A DNA stretch of 61,913 nucleotides from Anaerolineales bacterium (lineage in GTDB: Bacteria; Chloroflexota; Anaerolineae; Anaerolineales; UBA4823), in assembly GCA_003105035.1 (NCBI GenBank), contig PQAL01000032.1:1-61913 (forward strand). Direction: 5' to 3'. A program made the position numbers and the translations under genes. Of this stretch, positions 26,701 to 34,518 are shown piece by piece. Under the pieces are notes generated by a model, which was not told where the DNA came from, ran no database searches, and worked only from the letters and a program-made list of their open reading frames with translations. The first letter of the stretch is position 1; every line of letters starts with the position of its first letter.

Positions 26701-26848
26701 ATAACGCTTCGCGCACTGCCATGGGAGCCTGGCTCTCAGACGGGATTAGGATAATCTTTCGATATTGTCTCTCAGATTCGAGTTGGGTTAATTCGAAAAT
26801 AGCGGGGTCCAGCTCTGCCAGACTACCGCGAAACAAAAAGTCATCCAT
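23729..26848 (-). CDS. Serine hydroxymethyltransferase-aminomethyltransferase fusion (GlyA-GcvT)
   Basis: 1039 residues, about the sum of two full enzymes plus a middle module. Residues 1-465 are serine hydroxymethyltransferase: PSESQAP, LSGAPANNAVYHAL, DIAHIAG and the PLP Lys265 in TFTTHKSLCGPRGA. Residues ~495-590 look like a partial GcvT/YgfZ-type folate-binding module (VLKLSGERVRLFLSEAL, CVDTHEYNLTIPSEKL). Residues 634-1039 are a complete GcvT (THKRLGAKIITYAGWEMPVWY, FDVAHMG). Together they would couple serine/glycine interconversion with release of the glycine-derived one-carbon unit on tetrahydrofolate. AGGAGA precedes the ATG. It is unlinked in transcription from the riboswitch-controlled gcvH-PA-PB operon 8 kb away. 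Confidence 0.93.
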   Translation of the reverse strand: MDDFLFRGSLAELDPAIFELTQLESERQYRKIILIPSESQAPMAVREALSSAFQNIYAEGYPREETRTMIEKEIMDFPARLVNFRRYSDKRYYKGVEYADTIEELARRRCAELFANDLVDADDIYVNVQALSGAPANNAVYHALVEPGATIMGMDLLHGGHLTHGSPVNRSGKYYNAVHYSVDAQTEQINYDEVEELAKKHKPRFIIAGYSSYPWAVDWGRFRKIADEVGAYLFADIAHIAGMVAARAYPSPVGYADVVTFTTHKSLCGPRGACILTFDEKMSRDIDRAVFPGEQGGPHVNSYAGMAVAFKVAKTEKFKGLQHQVVKNCIAFTDDLRQRGFRIAYGGTNTHLMNLACTTVVGKDGTALSGDMASRILDIAGIVVNRNTIPGDKDASDPSGIRMGTPWVTQRGFKEAEMKKLADIIADILFSTQPHGRMGANGILRRAKVDFKTLEEAKIKVRNLAESAGIDFTASRHGYPHFYYLDDAAPKRAWSVLKLSGERVRLFLSEALASDVEILEPGNTQPTRISTPNGAIDGTLRCVDTHEYNLTIPSEKLALIAAWLRDLSDGYVAFDPDPLKKLPGLTVVQVAEVDPDIPIKGDVFAPKPYYIGMEDGKGEALPVFNWEEKEGAPKRTPIFDTHKRLGAKIITYAGWEMPVWYTSVMEEHLAVRQTAGLFDVAHMGVLQVEGPDGAAFLDSVVANDISYLAVGESCYTHLLDPEANVIDDLIVYKRSPEKMLIVVNAANFDKDWAWLNAVKNGQVKVDNHRPWTRVFGHHAILRNLKDPKEGSDMRVDIALQGPMARKILMGLGCDEDTRCCIRYLTRTRICEVSLGGFDLVISRTGYTGEKFSYEIFVHPARADDLFNALLEVGKDYGLKPCGLGARDSLRTEAGLPLYGHEMGGELKLGVAEAGFGQYVKTYKPWFIGREAFLVKEKQRKGELVRFRFDEKGVRMAHLGDPVVDWRGKVLGYVTSCAVDMDGYLTGQAYIDSKSAEKGTIIYIYQGAPKDSSKVLGALKVGERVILPSPAHIMRRFPKL

Positions 26849-27038
26849 GATTTTCTCCTAGGTGCATTTTGGATCTTAATAACGCCATGTAAATTGTAGT
26901 CGCTTGCATTGCTTGGGTCAAGTAGTCACCTTCTGTTAAATAGAAAAGTGGACTAGGAAGCTTGCTTTCCCATCCCGTTGGATAACATTTAACTCGATTA
27001 ATCACGTGTACAATGTCTATGCGAATCTTCGATGAAGG

Positions 27039-27986
27039 TCAATACCCACGGATGAAATCAACCTGATATAAAAGTGGTTTTCCTTCAATAGAGCGGCGAT
27101 AGTTCTCGATAAATATCTTGGCAATATCCGGTGGATAATTTTGGGCAGCACTATGGAATGTGAGGTAGGTATTTGGTGTTGACCATAACGGATGCCCGGC
27201 AGGAAGTGGCTCCACCGCGTTCACATCCAACACAGCACCTGCCAGCTGATAGTCACTTAATCCCCGGATCAATGCTGTCTCGTCTATTGTACTGCCTCTA
27301 CCGATGTTCAACAACCATGCCTTGGGCGGTAAACTAGAAAGAAATCCTTCATTTATTAGATGAAATGTTGCCGGGGTACCCGGTAGACAGCACACCAAAT
27401 AATCTAACCCACAAGCAAATTCGGTCAATTCCTCTCCATGGAAATATCGATCCACTGCCGGGCAATCTTCACTTTGCCTGGTGTACCCAAATACTTGCAT
27501 ACCAAAATCATGAGCGGTATTTGCCAGTTGGGATCCGATGCTTCCTACACCAAGTAATCCTAAGGTTTTTTCCCGCAGAGTCCCATTCGGCCGGTTATCC
27601 CACTTTTCAGTCAGTTGTGACTGCCAGCGAACCAGAATTTTCCGCTCGATCATTAGCAAATAGCCAAAAACATACTCTACCATCGCCTGACCATATACAT
27701 TACGAGCATTTGTGAGCTGATAATCCTGCCGCATACCAGGCACCAGCAATGGTTCCACGCCTGCCCAGGTCGATTGAACCCAATGAACTGCAGGCATATT
27801 GGGTAATACTTCGCTTATCAACGAAGGTTCACCAAAAATAATGTCGATAGGTTCGCCTGTATGGACTATTTTTATTGGTTCTTTTACTGCACTGACCAAT
27901 AAACCGGGCAGTTGTTCACAAGCAATCAATTGCTTATAGATCTCATCGTGTTGTGACAAAATGAGTAAATGATGTTTAGTATTCAT
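27039..27986 (-). CDS. D-isomer-specific 2-hydroxyacid dehydrogenase
   Basis: About 315 residues from the ATG at 27986; an in-frame TTG lies four codons upstream and neither has a clear ribosome site. The NAD-binding signature GLLGVGSIGSQLANTAHDFG, the catalytic Arg in LLNIGRGSTIDETAL, and AGAVLDVNAVEPLPAGHPLW with the catalytic Glu are present. The usual TPH motif appears as YLTFHSAA, which keeps a His. The branch resembles glyoxylate/hydroxypyruvate-type reductases. It lies 15 bp after the AAA+ ATPase gene and is probably cotranscribed. Confidence 0.88.
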   Translation of the reverse strand: MNTKHHLLILSQHDEIYKQLIACEQLPGLLVSAVKEPIKIVHTGEPIDIIFGEPSLISEVLPNMPAVHWVQSTWAGVEPLLVPGMRQDYQLTNARNVYGQAMVEYVFGYLLMIERKILVRWQSQLTEKWDNRPNGTLREKTLGLLGVGSIGSQLANTAHDFGMQVFGYTRQSEDCPAVDRYFHGEELTEFACGLDYLVCCLPGTPATFHLINEGFLSSLPPKAWLLNIGRGSTIDETALIRGLSDYQLAGAVLDVNAVEPLPAGHPLWSTPNTYLTFHSAAQNYPPDIAKIFIENYRRSIEGKPLLYQVDFIRGY

Positions 27987-28001
27987 CGAAAGAGGCAACG
28001 A

Positions 28002-29273
28002 TCAATGTTTTACGAAATATATCTCGCAGGCCTCATCAATCAACTCAGGAGATAAATATATTGCTTTTTCCTCATAAACACATAGTGCTCTGAGGATGGT
28101 TAAGATGTCTCTCGGATGAACTGCTTGATAGGGCCTGTCACTTTGATGGTACCAACGATCGATCAGGTGCTGATAACTCTCTTGATCGAAATAAATTCCC
28201 AGTTGCTTGCAAACACGTTTAAAGATTTGCTTGTATGATGCTTCATCGGGGGTAAAAATTCCGACCTTCATTTGAATCCGGCGGAAAAAGGCTTCATCGG
28301 CCAGGTTGTACGGGTCGAGGTTCGTACAGAAAATGATCAGTGCTCGGAACGGTATGACCAGGGTCTGTCCGGTGCGTAAACGTAGAAAATCCACACCATT
28401 TTCCAATGGCATGATCCAGCGATTCAATAGCTCGATTGGACTGGCCTGTTGCCGGCCGAAATCATCAATCAAAAAAACTCCTCCATTCGCTTTTATTTGT
28501 AATGGAGCTTCATAAAAATTCGCTAGCGGATCCCACCGAAGGTCGAGTGCCTCGATCCTCATCTCACCACCGACCACAACAGATGGCCGTTTAAATAATC
28601 CCCAACGCCCATCTAGCTGATTTTTTTGCTCTCGTTCAATCTCCTGGTGGAACAATCGATCATAAATTTGGATAATCTGCCCGCCTGCAGTCAATGCATA
28701 AGGCAACCAAATTGGATCGGTGCCACTGATCAATTTCGAGATCTGCATGGAGATGGTGGTCTTCCCATTTCCAGGAGGACCATACAGGAATAACGACGCA
28801 GCAGAATTTATCGCTGGACCGATTTTTCGGTGAAATTCAGCTGGTAACACCAATTCATTGAGTGTATCCTTAACCTGGGCAGGTTTTACCATACGCGGAC
28901 CAGTGGTCTGCAACTCAATCGCTTCATTATATCGGTTCACTGGCACAGGCACTGGCCCGATATACTTGCAGCGATCCATGGCCTCACGGGCACGATCTTC
29001 ACCAGCCCCAGTCAGCTTATAGATGTAATTCAACGGGCCATAGGAGGTTGAAGATTGAGATACTTCGATCAAGTGTTCCTTACGTAACCAGTCTAACACC
29101 TGCTCCAATGCGTGCGGAACCCTCATCACCTGTGACATACGCTTGAAATCCACATATCCTTCGGTGTACAACAGGCGAAGAAGGATGTCAATTAAGATAT
29201 TTTGGGGGATATCCAGCTCTTCTACAGATTTCGGTTGTGTAAGAATATCATTGATGGTCCTGTTATCTTGCAT
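28002..29273 (-). CDS. AAA+ ATPase with N-terminal winged-helix-like region
   Basis: 423 residues from the ATG at 29273, which has GGAGG five bases upstream; the longer start at 29285 would put that site inside the gene. The first ~100 residues look like a winged helix (VDFKRMSQVMRVPHALEQVLDWLRKEHLIEVS). The AAA+ core has Walker A GPPGNGKTT, Walker B GGVFLIDDFG, sensor 1 FCTNLDP and an Arg-finger region DEAFFRRIQMKV. Homologous stand-alone ATPases are found in Chloroflexota and cyanobacteria without an assigned role, to my knowledge. The mechanical or regulatory target is unknown. Confidence 0.78.
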   Translation of the reverse strand: MQDNRTINDILTQPKSVEELDIPQNILIDILLRLLYTEGYVDFKRMSQVMRVPHALEQVLDWLRKEHLIEVSQSSTSYGPLNYIYKLTGAGEDRAREAMDRCKYIGPVPVPVNRYNEAIELQTTGPRMVKPAQVKDTLNELVLPAEFHRKIGPAINSAASLFLYGPPGNGKTTISMQISKLISGTDPIWLPYALTAGGQIIQIYDRLFHQEIEREQKNQLDGRWGLFKRPSVVVGGEMRIEALDLRWDPLANFYEAPLQIKANGGVFLIDDFGRQQASPIELLNRWIMPLENGVDFLRLRTGQTLVIPFRALIIFCTNLDPYNLADEAFFRRIQMKVGIFTPDEASYKQIFKRVCKQLGIYFDQESYQHLIDRWYHQSDRPYQAVHPRDILTILRALCVYEEKAIYLSPELIDEACEIYFVKH

Positions 29274-29504
29274 TCCATCCTCCATAGCATTGGGTTGGTG
29301 TCATTATACAATGCATTGATTAATGACCGCCCACATCTATCGATTCTGTAAGTTTCTTGCAGGGAGGTTGCCATCGAAAAATTAGATTAGCTGGAAATTG
29401 ATCATCCCATCCAGTGCATTTAGTTGTTGTGATTAAAGATGGTTAAGCTGGATATTGGAATATAAGATATTTTTCCCCATTGTAAGGACGAATACTAAAA
29501 TACA

Positions 29505-30149
29505 TCAGGCGAGATCTTCCATCACAAGGTGATTCTGGATTGCATAATGGGTTAGCTCAGCATTCGTTCTCATATCCATTTTGAGCAGGATTCGTGCTCG
29601 ATAGGTGCTGACCGTTTTGGGACTCAGAGACAATTCACTAGCGATTTCCCTGATCTCCTTGCCCGAGGCGATCAAGCACAAAACTTGATATTCCCGGTCA
29701 GATAGTGCTTTATGCAGCGGTTGATCGCTATCACGTCTGGCATAACTGACAAGTTCTTCAGCCACCGCCGCACTGATATATTCGCCTCCCGAAAGGATTT
29801 TTTGGAATGCTTCGACCAGCTCTTCAGGAGCACTCTCTTTATTCAAATATCCAGCTGCCCCCACACGGATGGTCCTGAGTGCATATTGGTCTGCTGGGTA
29901 AATGCTCAGGACTAAGACCGGGATACTTGGGTGCTCCTGTTTTATTTGTTTGAGCATCTCGATGCCATTACCTTCTGGCATGGCTAGATCCAAAACCAGA
30001 ATGTCCCATGCCTCAGCATTAATTTGATCCCTCAACTCGTGAAAATTTTGCGCTTCACCAAAGATTGCTTGAGGGTAAGCTTCGCTGAGGATTTGCTTGA
30101 TGCCCTTTCGGACGACTGCATGATCATCAGCCAGCAGGATTTTAATCAA
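29505..30149 (-). CDS. NarL/FixJ-family response regulator
   Basis: 214 residues, TTG start with AGGTGAG just upstream. The receiver has LLADDHAVVRKG, the phosphoacceptor Asp in LVLDLAMPEGNG, the Ser in LVLSIYP and the Lys in GYLNKES. The LuxR-type DNA-binding domain has LSDREYQVLCLIASGKEIREIASELSLSPKTVSTYR. It lies 8 bp after the histidine kinase gene, so the two are a matched two-component pair. Confidence 0.93.
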   Translation of the reverse strand: MIKILLADDHAVVRKGIKQILSEAYPQAIFGEAQNFHELRDQINAEAWDILVLDLAMPEGNGIEMLKQIKQEHPSIPVLVLSIYPADQYALRTIRVGAAGYLNKESAPEELVEAFQKILSGGEYISAAVAEELVSYARRDSDQPLHKALSDREYQVLCLIASGKEIREIASELSLSPKTVSTYRARILLKMDMRTNAELTHYAIQNHLVMEDLA

Positions 30150-30157
30150 CTCTCACC

Positions 30158-32290
30158 TCAATTGATAGGTTTTTCTTCATCAGTAGATAGCGGAAATGTA
30201 ACTCTCAAAGTCGTTCCATGTTGCGGATCTCCATTTATCTCGAATGTTCCGCCAAATTGTTTTGCTCTTTCACGCATTCCGAGGAGCCCCAATGAATGAT
30301 TGTTATTGATTTCGTCAGCCTTAATCCCCTTGCCGTAATCCTTAAGCTCAAGCAATATCTGGTTACCGTCGGTTATCATACGAATATCCAGCTGGTCGGT
30401 CTCAGCATGCTTGGCTACATTCGTCAATCCTTCCTGCAGGATTCGGTAAATCGCCAGGGCTTGTTCACTCGATAAATTCTGTTCATCATCCAACTGCGAG
30501 ATCGTACACTTTATCCCGCTCCTCCTCTCGAAATCGCGCACCTGCCATTCGACCGAAGCTGCCAATCCCAGGTCATCCAACATCCCGGGTCGCAATTCTG
30601 CTGCAATCTGTCGCACTGACACGATTGTGTTGTTCAATTGAGCCAGAATATCCTTGGTCTTTTCACCCAAGGTTTCATCTTTTTGTCCAATTTGCGTTGA
30701 AATCCAGGCCAGGTCGAATTTTATGCCGGTTAAGGATTGACCCAGCTGGTCATGCAGTTCACGAGCAATGTTGATGCGCTCTTCTTCCCTTGTCGACTGG
30801 AGACTGGCAGCAAGCTCTTGAAACTGATGGGCGGACCTCTCAAGGTCGGCTAGTGTTGTTAATCTTTGCTGGTAAGCGAGGGCATTCTGAATCGCAATCG
30901 ATGCAACAGGCGCGAGTGTCAGTAGCATTTCCTGGTCATTAATTGAAAAACCTTCCGAATCTTGCTTGTTGCGAATGTCAAAATAAGCGATTACTTCTCC
31001 AACTGTATCAAGAATCGGAGTACAAATTACTGACCGAAGGTCATTATTAATTTCCAAGTCCCTGCAAATCAATGGATCATTTTCAGCATCGCTGGTTCCA
31101 TAAGGAACCTTATATTTCAATACCCACCCTGGGATACCTTCACCAATAGCCCAGGTATGGTCAAAGGGGATTTCCCGTCCCTGCTGGAAATACTTTTTAA
31201 CCCTCATCCCATCACTGGTACGCAATCCTGCAAAGCCACTTTCGCCACCGACCATTTGGATAGCTTCTTGGGCAAGGGCATCCAGGATCACATCCACGTC
31301 CAGGGTGGCATTTAATTTGCTGCTGATCCTGAAGAGAGTCTGAAGCATTGCTTGAGATTGATCAACGGGTTGTCCTGTGACAGGTGTCCCCATTGCTTGC
31401 TCACTGACTGTATGACGATCGGTTTCTAAATAACCAGGTATGATTCGTTTGATGTGAATTGCCAGATGTAACGCCAGATTCTCAGCCAAAACCAGCGAGT
31501 TCTGATCAAAATGCCGGCCAGATTCCGCATAAATGAATATGCTTGCTCCGATGGGTTTGCCATAAAAATTTAGCGGAACGATCATATAAGAGGTTATACC
31601 TGCTTGCGCTGCCCGGCGCATTGGATTTACTTCCACGACCAACTTCGCTCTTCCTGATTGTAAAACAGCCGGCAGCCCATCAACCTCATCATTGGTCAGA
31701 TCATTCTCGAACCATTCATACACCGCAGGATTATTGAGCACTTCCTGTGGTGTGATTACCTTTTGTTCTGGCAAACCTTCAGGATCAATAACATACACAC
31801 CACACCAGTCTGTAAAAAGTGGGGCAAGAGAATTTGCGATGCGTCGAATAGCCTCGCTTATATTTCCACCATCTTCAGAAGTTGTATAGGTTTGAGCCAG
31901 GATTTGATTAATCATCCTGACCTGCTCCACTCGGGTTGCGTCGGATGGGGACCAAACAATAAAAAATAATTTCTGCGATCCAACCTGGGCTGGCACTATG
32001 ATCGAGTCAATGATAGCTGTGATGCCGTTTTCGTTTCTTATTTGGAGGATGCTGAACCTTAAGTTATTTATTGGTGGCAAGTCGGTGTTTGGTCGAATTA
32101 CATCGGTATAAGAGGATGATGTAATGATATCTGAAATGCTTTTCCCTACGAGCCTGTCTGTACCATCTCCATATTGTGCTTTGGCCAATATATTCGCGCG
32201 TAAAATAATCCCTTTTTCGTCTACGACGAGTAAAGCATACTCGATTGCATCCATCAATCTTTCTGCTAGCGTAAGTTGTTCACTTTCCAT
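30158..32290 (-). CDS. GAF-domain sensor histidine kinase (HisKA_3/NarX-like)
   Basis: 710 residues with no membrane span, so a cytoplasmic sensor. An N-terminal PAS domain (~10-120) is followed by two GAF-type domains (~130-290 and ~325-480). The second has the CxP-like RSVICTPI stretch. The HisKA_3 dimerisation box has the phosphoacceptor His in INIARELHDQLGQSLTGIK. The HATPase domain has EGLTNVAKHAE, DYGKGI and GLLGMRERAKQFGG. Partner regulator immediately downstream. It is divergent from the CBS/YggT/GlsB stress cassette, whose promoters carry a shared dyad that this system could control. Confidence 0.93.
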   Translation of the reverse strand: MESEQLTLAERLMDAIEYALLVVDEKGIILRANILAKAQYGDGTDRLVGKSISDIITSSSYTDVIRPNTDLPPINNLRFSILQIRNENGITAIIDSIIVPAQVGSQKLFFIVWSPSDATRVEQVRMINQILAQTYTTSEDGGNISEAIRRIANSLAPLFTDWCGVYVIDPEGLPEQKVITPQEVLNNPAVYEWFENDLTNDEVDGLPAVLQSGRAKLVVEVNPMRRAAQAGITSYMIVPLNFYGKPIGASIFIYAESGRHFDQNSLVLAENLALHLAIHIKRIIPGYLETDRHTVSEQAMGTPVTGQPVDQSQAMLQTLFRISSKLNATLDVDVILDALAQEAIQMVGGESGFAGLRTSDGMRVKKYFQQGREIPFDHTWAIGEGIPGWVLKYKVPYGTSDAENDPLICRDLEINNDLRSVICTPILDTVGEVIAYFDIRNKQDSEGFSINDQEMLLTLAPVASIAIQNALAYQQRLTTLADLERSAHQFQELAASLQSTREEERINIARELHDQLGQSLTGIKFDLAWISTQIGQKDETLGEKTKDILAQLNNTIVSVRQIAAELRPGMLDDLGLAASVEWQVRDFERRSGIKCTISQLDDEQNLSSEQALAIYRILQEGLTNVAKHAETDQLDIRMITDGNQILLELKDYGKGIKADEINNNHSLGLLGMRERAKQFGGTFEINGDPQHGTTLRVTFPLSTDEEKPIN

Positions 32291-32421
32291 AGCACATGCT
32301 TCCGAAGTTATGCATAACCAAATGAAACCCCATCAATTATGAACCAAAAATCCCCACCCAATATATAGGAAGATTATATCCTCAGATATCCGTTTGGAAT
32401 GACAAGATGAAAATATTCTTA

Positions 32422-32440
32422 TGTAGGATAAATTCCTACA
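32422..32440. promoter_or_regulatory. Dyad operator, copy 1 (upstream of CBS gene)
   Basis: TGTAGGATAAATTCCTACA has perfect 7-bp arms (TGTAGGA/TCCTACA) around a 5-bp centre. It matches the element at 34022-34040 in 16 of 19 positions. A related half site, TTACCTACA, lies ~15 bp downstream. The spacing to the -35 box is identical at both promoters. Confidence 0.65.
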
Positions 32441-32484
32441 ACAGTTTTCTTAGTTTACCTACAAGACTTTCAGTCCTCTGCTGA

Positions 32485-32513
32485 TTGCTGCCGCTGTTTG
32501 TGTCAGATATAGT
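32485..32513 (+). promoter_or_regulatory. Promoter of the CBS-domain gene
   Basis: TTGCTG (32485-32490), a 17-bp spacer and TATAGT (32508-32513). The flanks CTGATTGC and GATATAGTG recur in the promoter at 34085-34113. Confidence 0.62.
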
Positions 32514-32587
32514 GAATCTCATGGTTAGCAGGATTGTCCGAGACAGTCCTTGCTGTTAATGATCATAGTTCAGAAAAGGAGATAAGA

Positions 32588-33325
32588 ATGTCTAAAGCAT
32601 ATGAAGTTATGACCCAATCACTAGCCACCTGCTCACCCGATGACAATGCCGCCCATGCAGCTTCAATTATGTTGGACAGAGACATTGGAGATGTGCTTGT
32701 CGTTGAACAAGGAAAACTACGTGGAATTGTCACGGATCGAGACCTGGCACTCCACACTCTGACAAACCACAGCGATCCCCATACACTCCAAGTAAGGGAT
32801 ATCATGTGTGATAAGTTGATTGTTGGTAATCCAGATTGGTCGATGGCAAGAGTAGCCAGGACGATGGCAAAGCATCAGATAAGGCGTCTACCGATTGTGG
32901 AAGATGGCCAATTGCAGGGGATCGTCTCTCTGGCAGATATTGCTCGCAATGAAAACCGCAGAGGTGTGATCGCCAGCTCCTTGAAGGCAATTTCATCACC
33001 TATGGTTGAATCAAAAGCGAACGGAAAGGCTCACATTGGAGCGTTAGTGGGTTTAGGAATTGCTGCATTAACTTCATCCGCGTTGATCTTCCTTACCTGG
33101 AATCGCAGTGGGAAAGAGCTTAGAAAGCAAGTCGCAGATACCAGGCTCTATCACTCGACCCAGCAAGCAGTTGAGTCTGTAAGAGACAAGGTTGACGAAG
33201 CTGCCTCAAGTAAGGCTGCAAAGGATTTTCGTCAGCGGATGCGGTCCAATATGAAAGACCTGTCATATCAGCTTCCGAGGATTGAATATAAACAACCAAA
33301 ACGAAGACCTGCCTGGTTTCAATAA
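32588..33325 (+). CDS. Tandem CBS-domain protein with a membrane segment
   Basis: 245 residues from ATG 32588, which has AAAGGAG seven bases upstream; the frame opens at a TTG 54 bp earlier that lacks a ribosome site. Two CBS domains (~5-125) include DIGDVLVVEQGKLRGIVTDRDLA and RRLPIVEDGQLQGIVSLADIA; such pairs bind adenine nucleotides. A hydrophobic segment (~158-180, IGALVGLGIAALTSSALIFL) and a charged C-terminal tail follow. It is the first gene of the stress-like cassette. Confidence 0.88.
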   Translation: MSKAYEVMTQSLATCSPDDNAAHAASIMLDRDIGDVLVVEQGKLRGIVTDRDLALHTLTNHSDPHTLQVRDIMCDKLIVGNPDWSMARVARTMAKHQIRRLPIVEDGQLQGIVSLADIARNENRRGVIASSLKAISSPMVESKANGKAHIGALVGLGIAALTSSALIFLTWNRSGKELRKQVADTRLYHSTQQAVESVRDKVDEAASSKAAKDFRQRMRSNMKDLSYQLPRIEYKQPKRRPAWFQ

Positions 33326-33460
33326 CAAGTAAATTGAACTTCACTTAATACCAATGTTTTGCCTTGCATAAACTACAGGCTAGGCAAAATGAAGTGAAAT
33401 ACTCAAATTTGGGGTCAGGTAAATCGTAAATATCGACCAGCTTATTACAGGTTTATATCT

Positions 33461-33489
33461 AAGCAGGGGTTTGTTCTCAGCCCCTGCTT
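33461..33489 (+). repeat. GC-rich hairpin upstream of the YggT-like gene
   Basis: AAGCAGGGG (33461-33469) pairs with CCCCTGCTT (33481-33489). There is no T tract after it. It ends 34 bp before the YggT start and could terminate, attenuate or stabilise the transcript coming from the CBS gene. A weaker stem, TTTTGCCT/AGGCAAAA, lies at 33357-33389. Confidence 0.45.
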
Positions 33490-33523
33490 ACCTGGGGGTT
33501 GATTGTAAAGAAAGGAAGCAACG

Positions 33524-33952
33524 ATGGCTGAAACAAATCAAGTTTCTGAAATAAGGTCAGAAGAGTGGGAACCTGACTTAACCCACCGGAGTAGAGCCCA
33601 AATAGCCACGCAAGTGGTGGCGTTGCTTGTTTCCATACTTGAGGCACTACTCGCATTGCGTTTCCTGCTAAAGTTGATAGCAGCCAATCCACACAGCCCG
33701 ATTGCGGTATTCATCTATGCAGTCACCGATTTGCTCCTCACGCCATTTGCAGGGTTAACTGCTACCCCTTCAGCTGACGGCATGATTCTGGAGATATCGA
33801 CTCTTATCGCTATGCTGGTCTATGGCTTGGTCGGATGGTTTCTCCAAAGGTTAACCTGGATCGTCTTGTACCGACCACGCGGTTCAAAAATAGAAGTCAC
33901 TCGCACCCGCAAGCATGAAGATCGTTCCAGGAAACATCAGACTCAATCATAG
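33524..33952 (+). CDS. YggT-family membrane protein
   Basis: 142 residues. A charged N-terminal ~30 residues precedes two to three membrane segments with the YggT-like pattern ALLALRFLLKLIAANPHSPIAVFIYAVTDLLLTPF, and a strongly basic tail (RPRGSKIEVTRTRKHEDRSRK). YggT proteins are small inner-membrane proteins associated with osmotic tolerance or cell division in other phyla. The family assignment rests on the FxxxTDxxLxPF pattern. Confidence 0.75.
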   Translation: MAETNQVSEIRSEEWEPDLTHRSRAQIATQVVALLVSILEALLALRFLLKLIAANPHSPIAVFIYAVTDLLLTPFAGLTATPSADGMILEISTLIAMLVYGLVGWFLQRLTWIVLYRPRGSKIEVTRTRKHEDRSRKHQTQS

Positions 33953-34021
33953 CAGTGGATCTTTTGGTAAGTAATAAATCGAAACGCTAAGAATTCAGAC
34001 AGACTGTTAGACATGTGTATT

Positions 34022-34040
34022 TGTAGGATAAATCATTACA
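34022..34040. promoter_or_regulatory. Dyad operator, copy 2 (upstream of GlsB/YeaQ gene)
   Basis: TGTAGGATAAATCATTACA keeps the left arm of copy 1 exactly and the outer part of the right arm. Its start is 63 bp upstream of the start of the -35 box, the same as copy 1. Confidence 0.62.
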
Positions 34041-34084
34041 AACATACTCACAATCGGCTGACGATAAAATCATCCCCCCACTGA

Positions 34085-34113
34085 TTGCCACCAATAATAT
34101 ACGGAGATATAGT
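34085..34113 (+). promoter_or_regulatory. Promoter of the GlsB/YeaQ-like gene
   Basis: TTGCCA (34085-34090), a 17-bp spacer and TATAGT (34108-34113), with the CTGATTGC and GATATAGTG flanks shared with the CBS promoter. Confidence 0.65.
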
Positions 34114-34159
34114 GGGTATGTAAGCAGATTGAACAGGGGTGGATTGAAAGGAGAAAATA

Positions 34160-34414
34160 ATGAACATTATCATATATTTACTTGTCGCTGCTGTAATTGG
34201 ATGGATTGCCACAGATTTGATGCATGACCGATCAAACCTTCTGATCAATATCGTTGTGGCAGTCATCGGGGCGTTCGTGGCAGGCTATCTGCTAAGCCCT
34301 ATCTTTAAAGTTGGTACCATCAATCAAGCTATCACGATACCGACGATGATCGTCACATTACTAGGGGCGATCATATTACTGGCGATCCTAAGGTTATTCC
34401 GCCGAGTTTTTTAG
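34160..34414 (+). CDS. GlsB/YeaQ/YmgE-type stress-associated membrane protein
   Basis: 84 residues, three hydrophobic segments. VAAVIGWIATDLMHD, NIVVAVIGAFVAGYLL and VTLLGAIILLAILRLFRR are typical of the transglycosylase-associated (GlsB/YeaQ/YmgE) family. These small membrane proteins are commonly induced by general stress; their biochemical role is not known. GAAAGGAGA precedes the ATG. Confidence 0.82.
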   Translation: MNIIIYLLVAAVIGWIATDLMHDRSNLLINIVVAVIGAFVAGYLLSPIFKVGTINQAITIPTMIVTLLGAIILLAILRLFRRVF

Positions 34415-34468
34415 ATCGGATGGGTTGAGAGAAATCACAAGGTATTCGACATCTCAGGATATTCAATG

Positions 34469-34501
34469 GCTCTGCCAACCGAGGACCTCGGTTGGCAGAG
34501 C
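34469..34501. repeat. Near-perfect 33-bp palindrome upstream of the CsbD gene
   Basis: A 16-bp perfect stem, positions 34469-34484 (GCTCTGCCAACCGAGG) and 34486-34501, with a one-base centre. It ends six bases before the GGAGG of the CsbD gene and has no T tract. As RNA it would form a very stable hairpin beside the ribosome site; as DNA it is a possible protein-binding site. Confidence 0.7.
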
Positions 34502-34518
34502 AACAATGGAGGTTTGAT

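Noticed and set aside
26849-27038. Second glycine riboswitch before glyA-gcvT
   Set aside because: The minus-strand leader lacks the aptamer landmarks found at 12575-12777.
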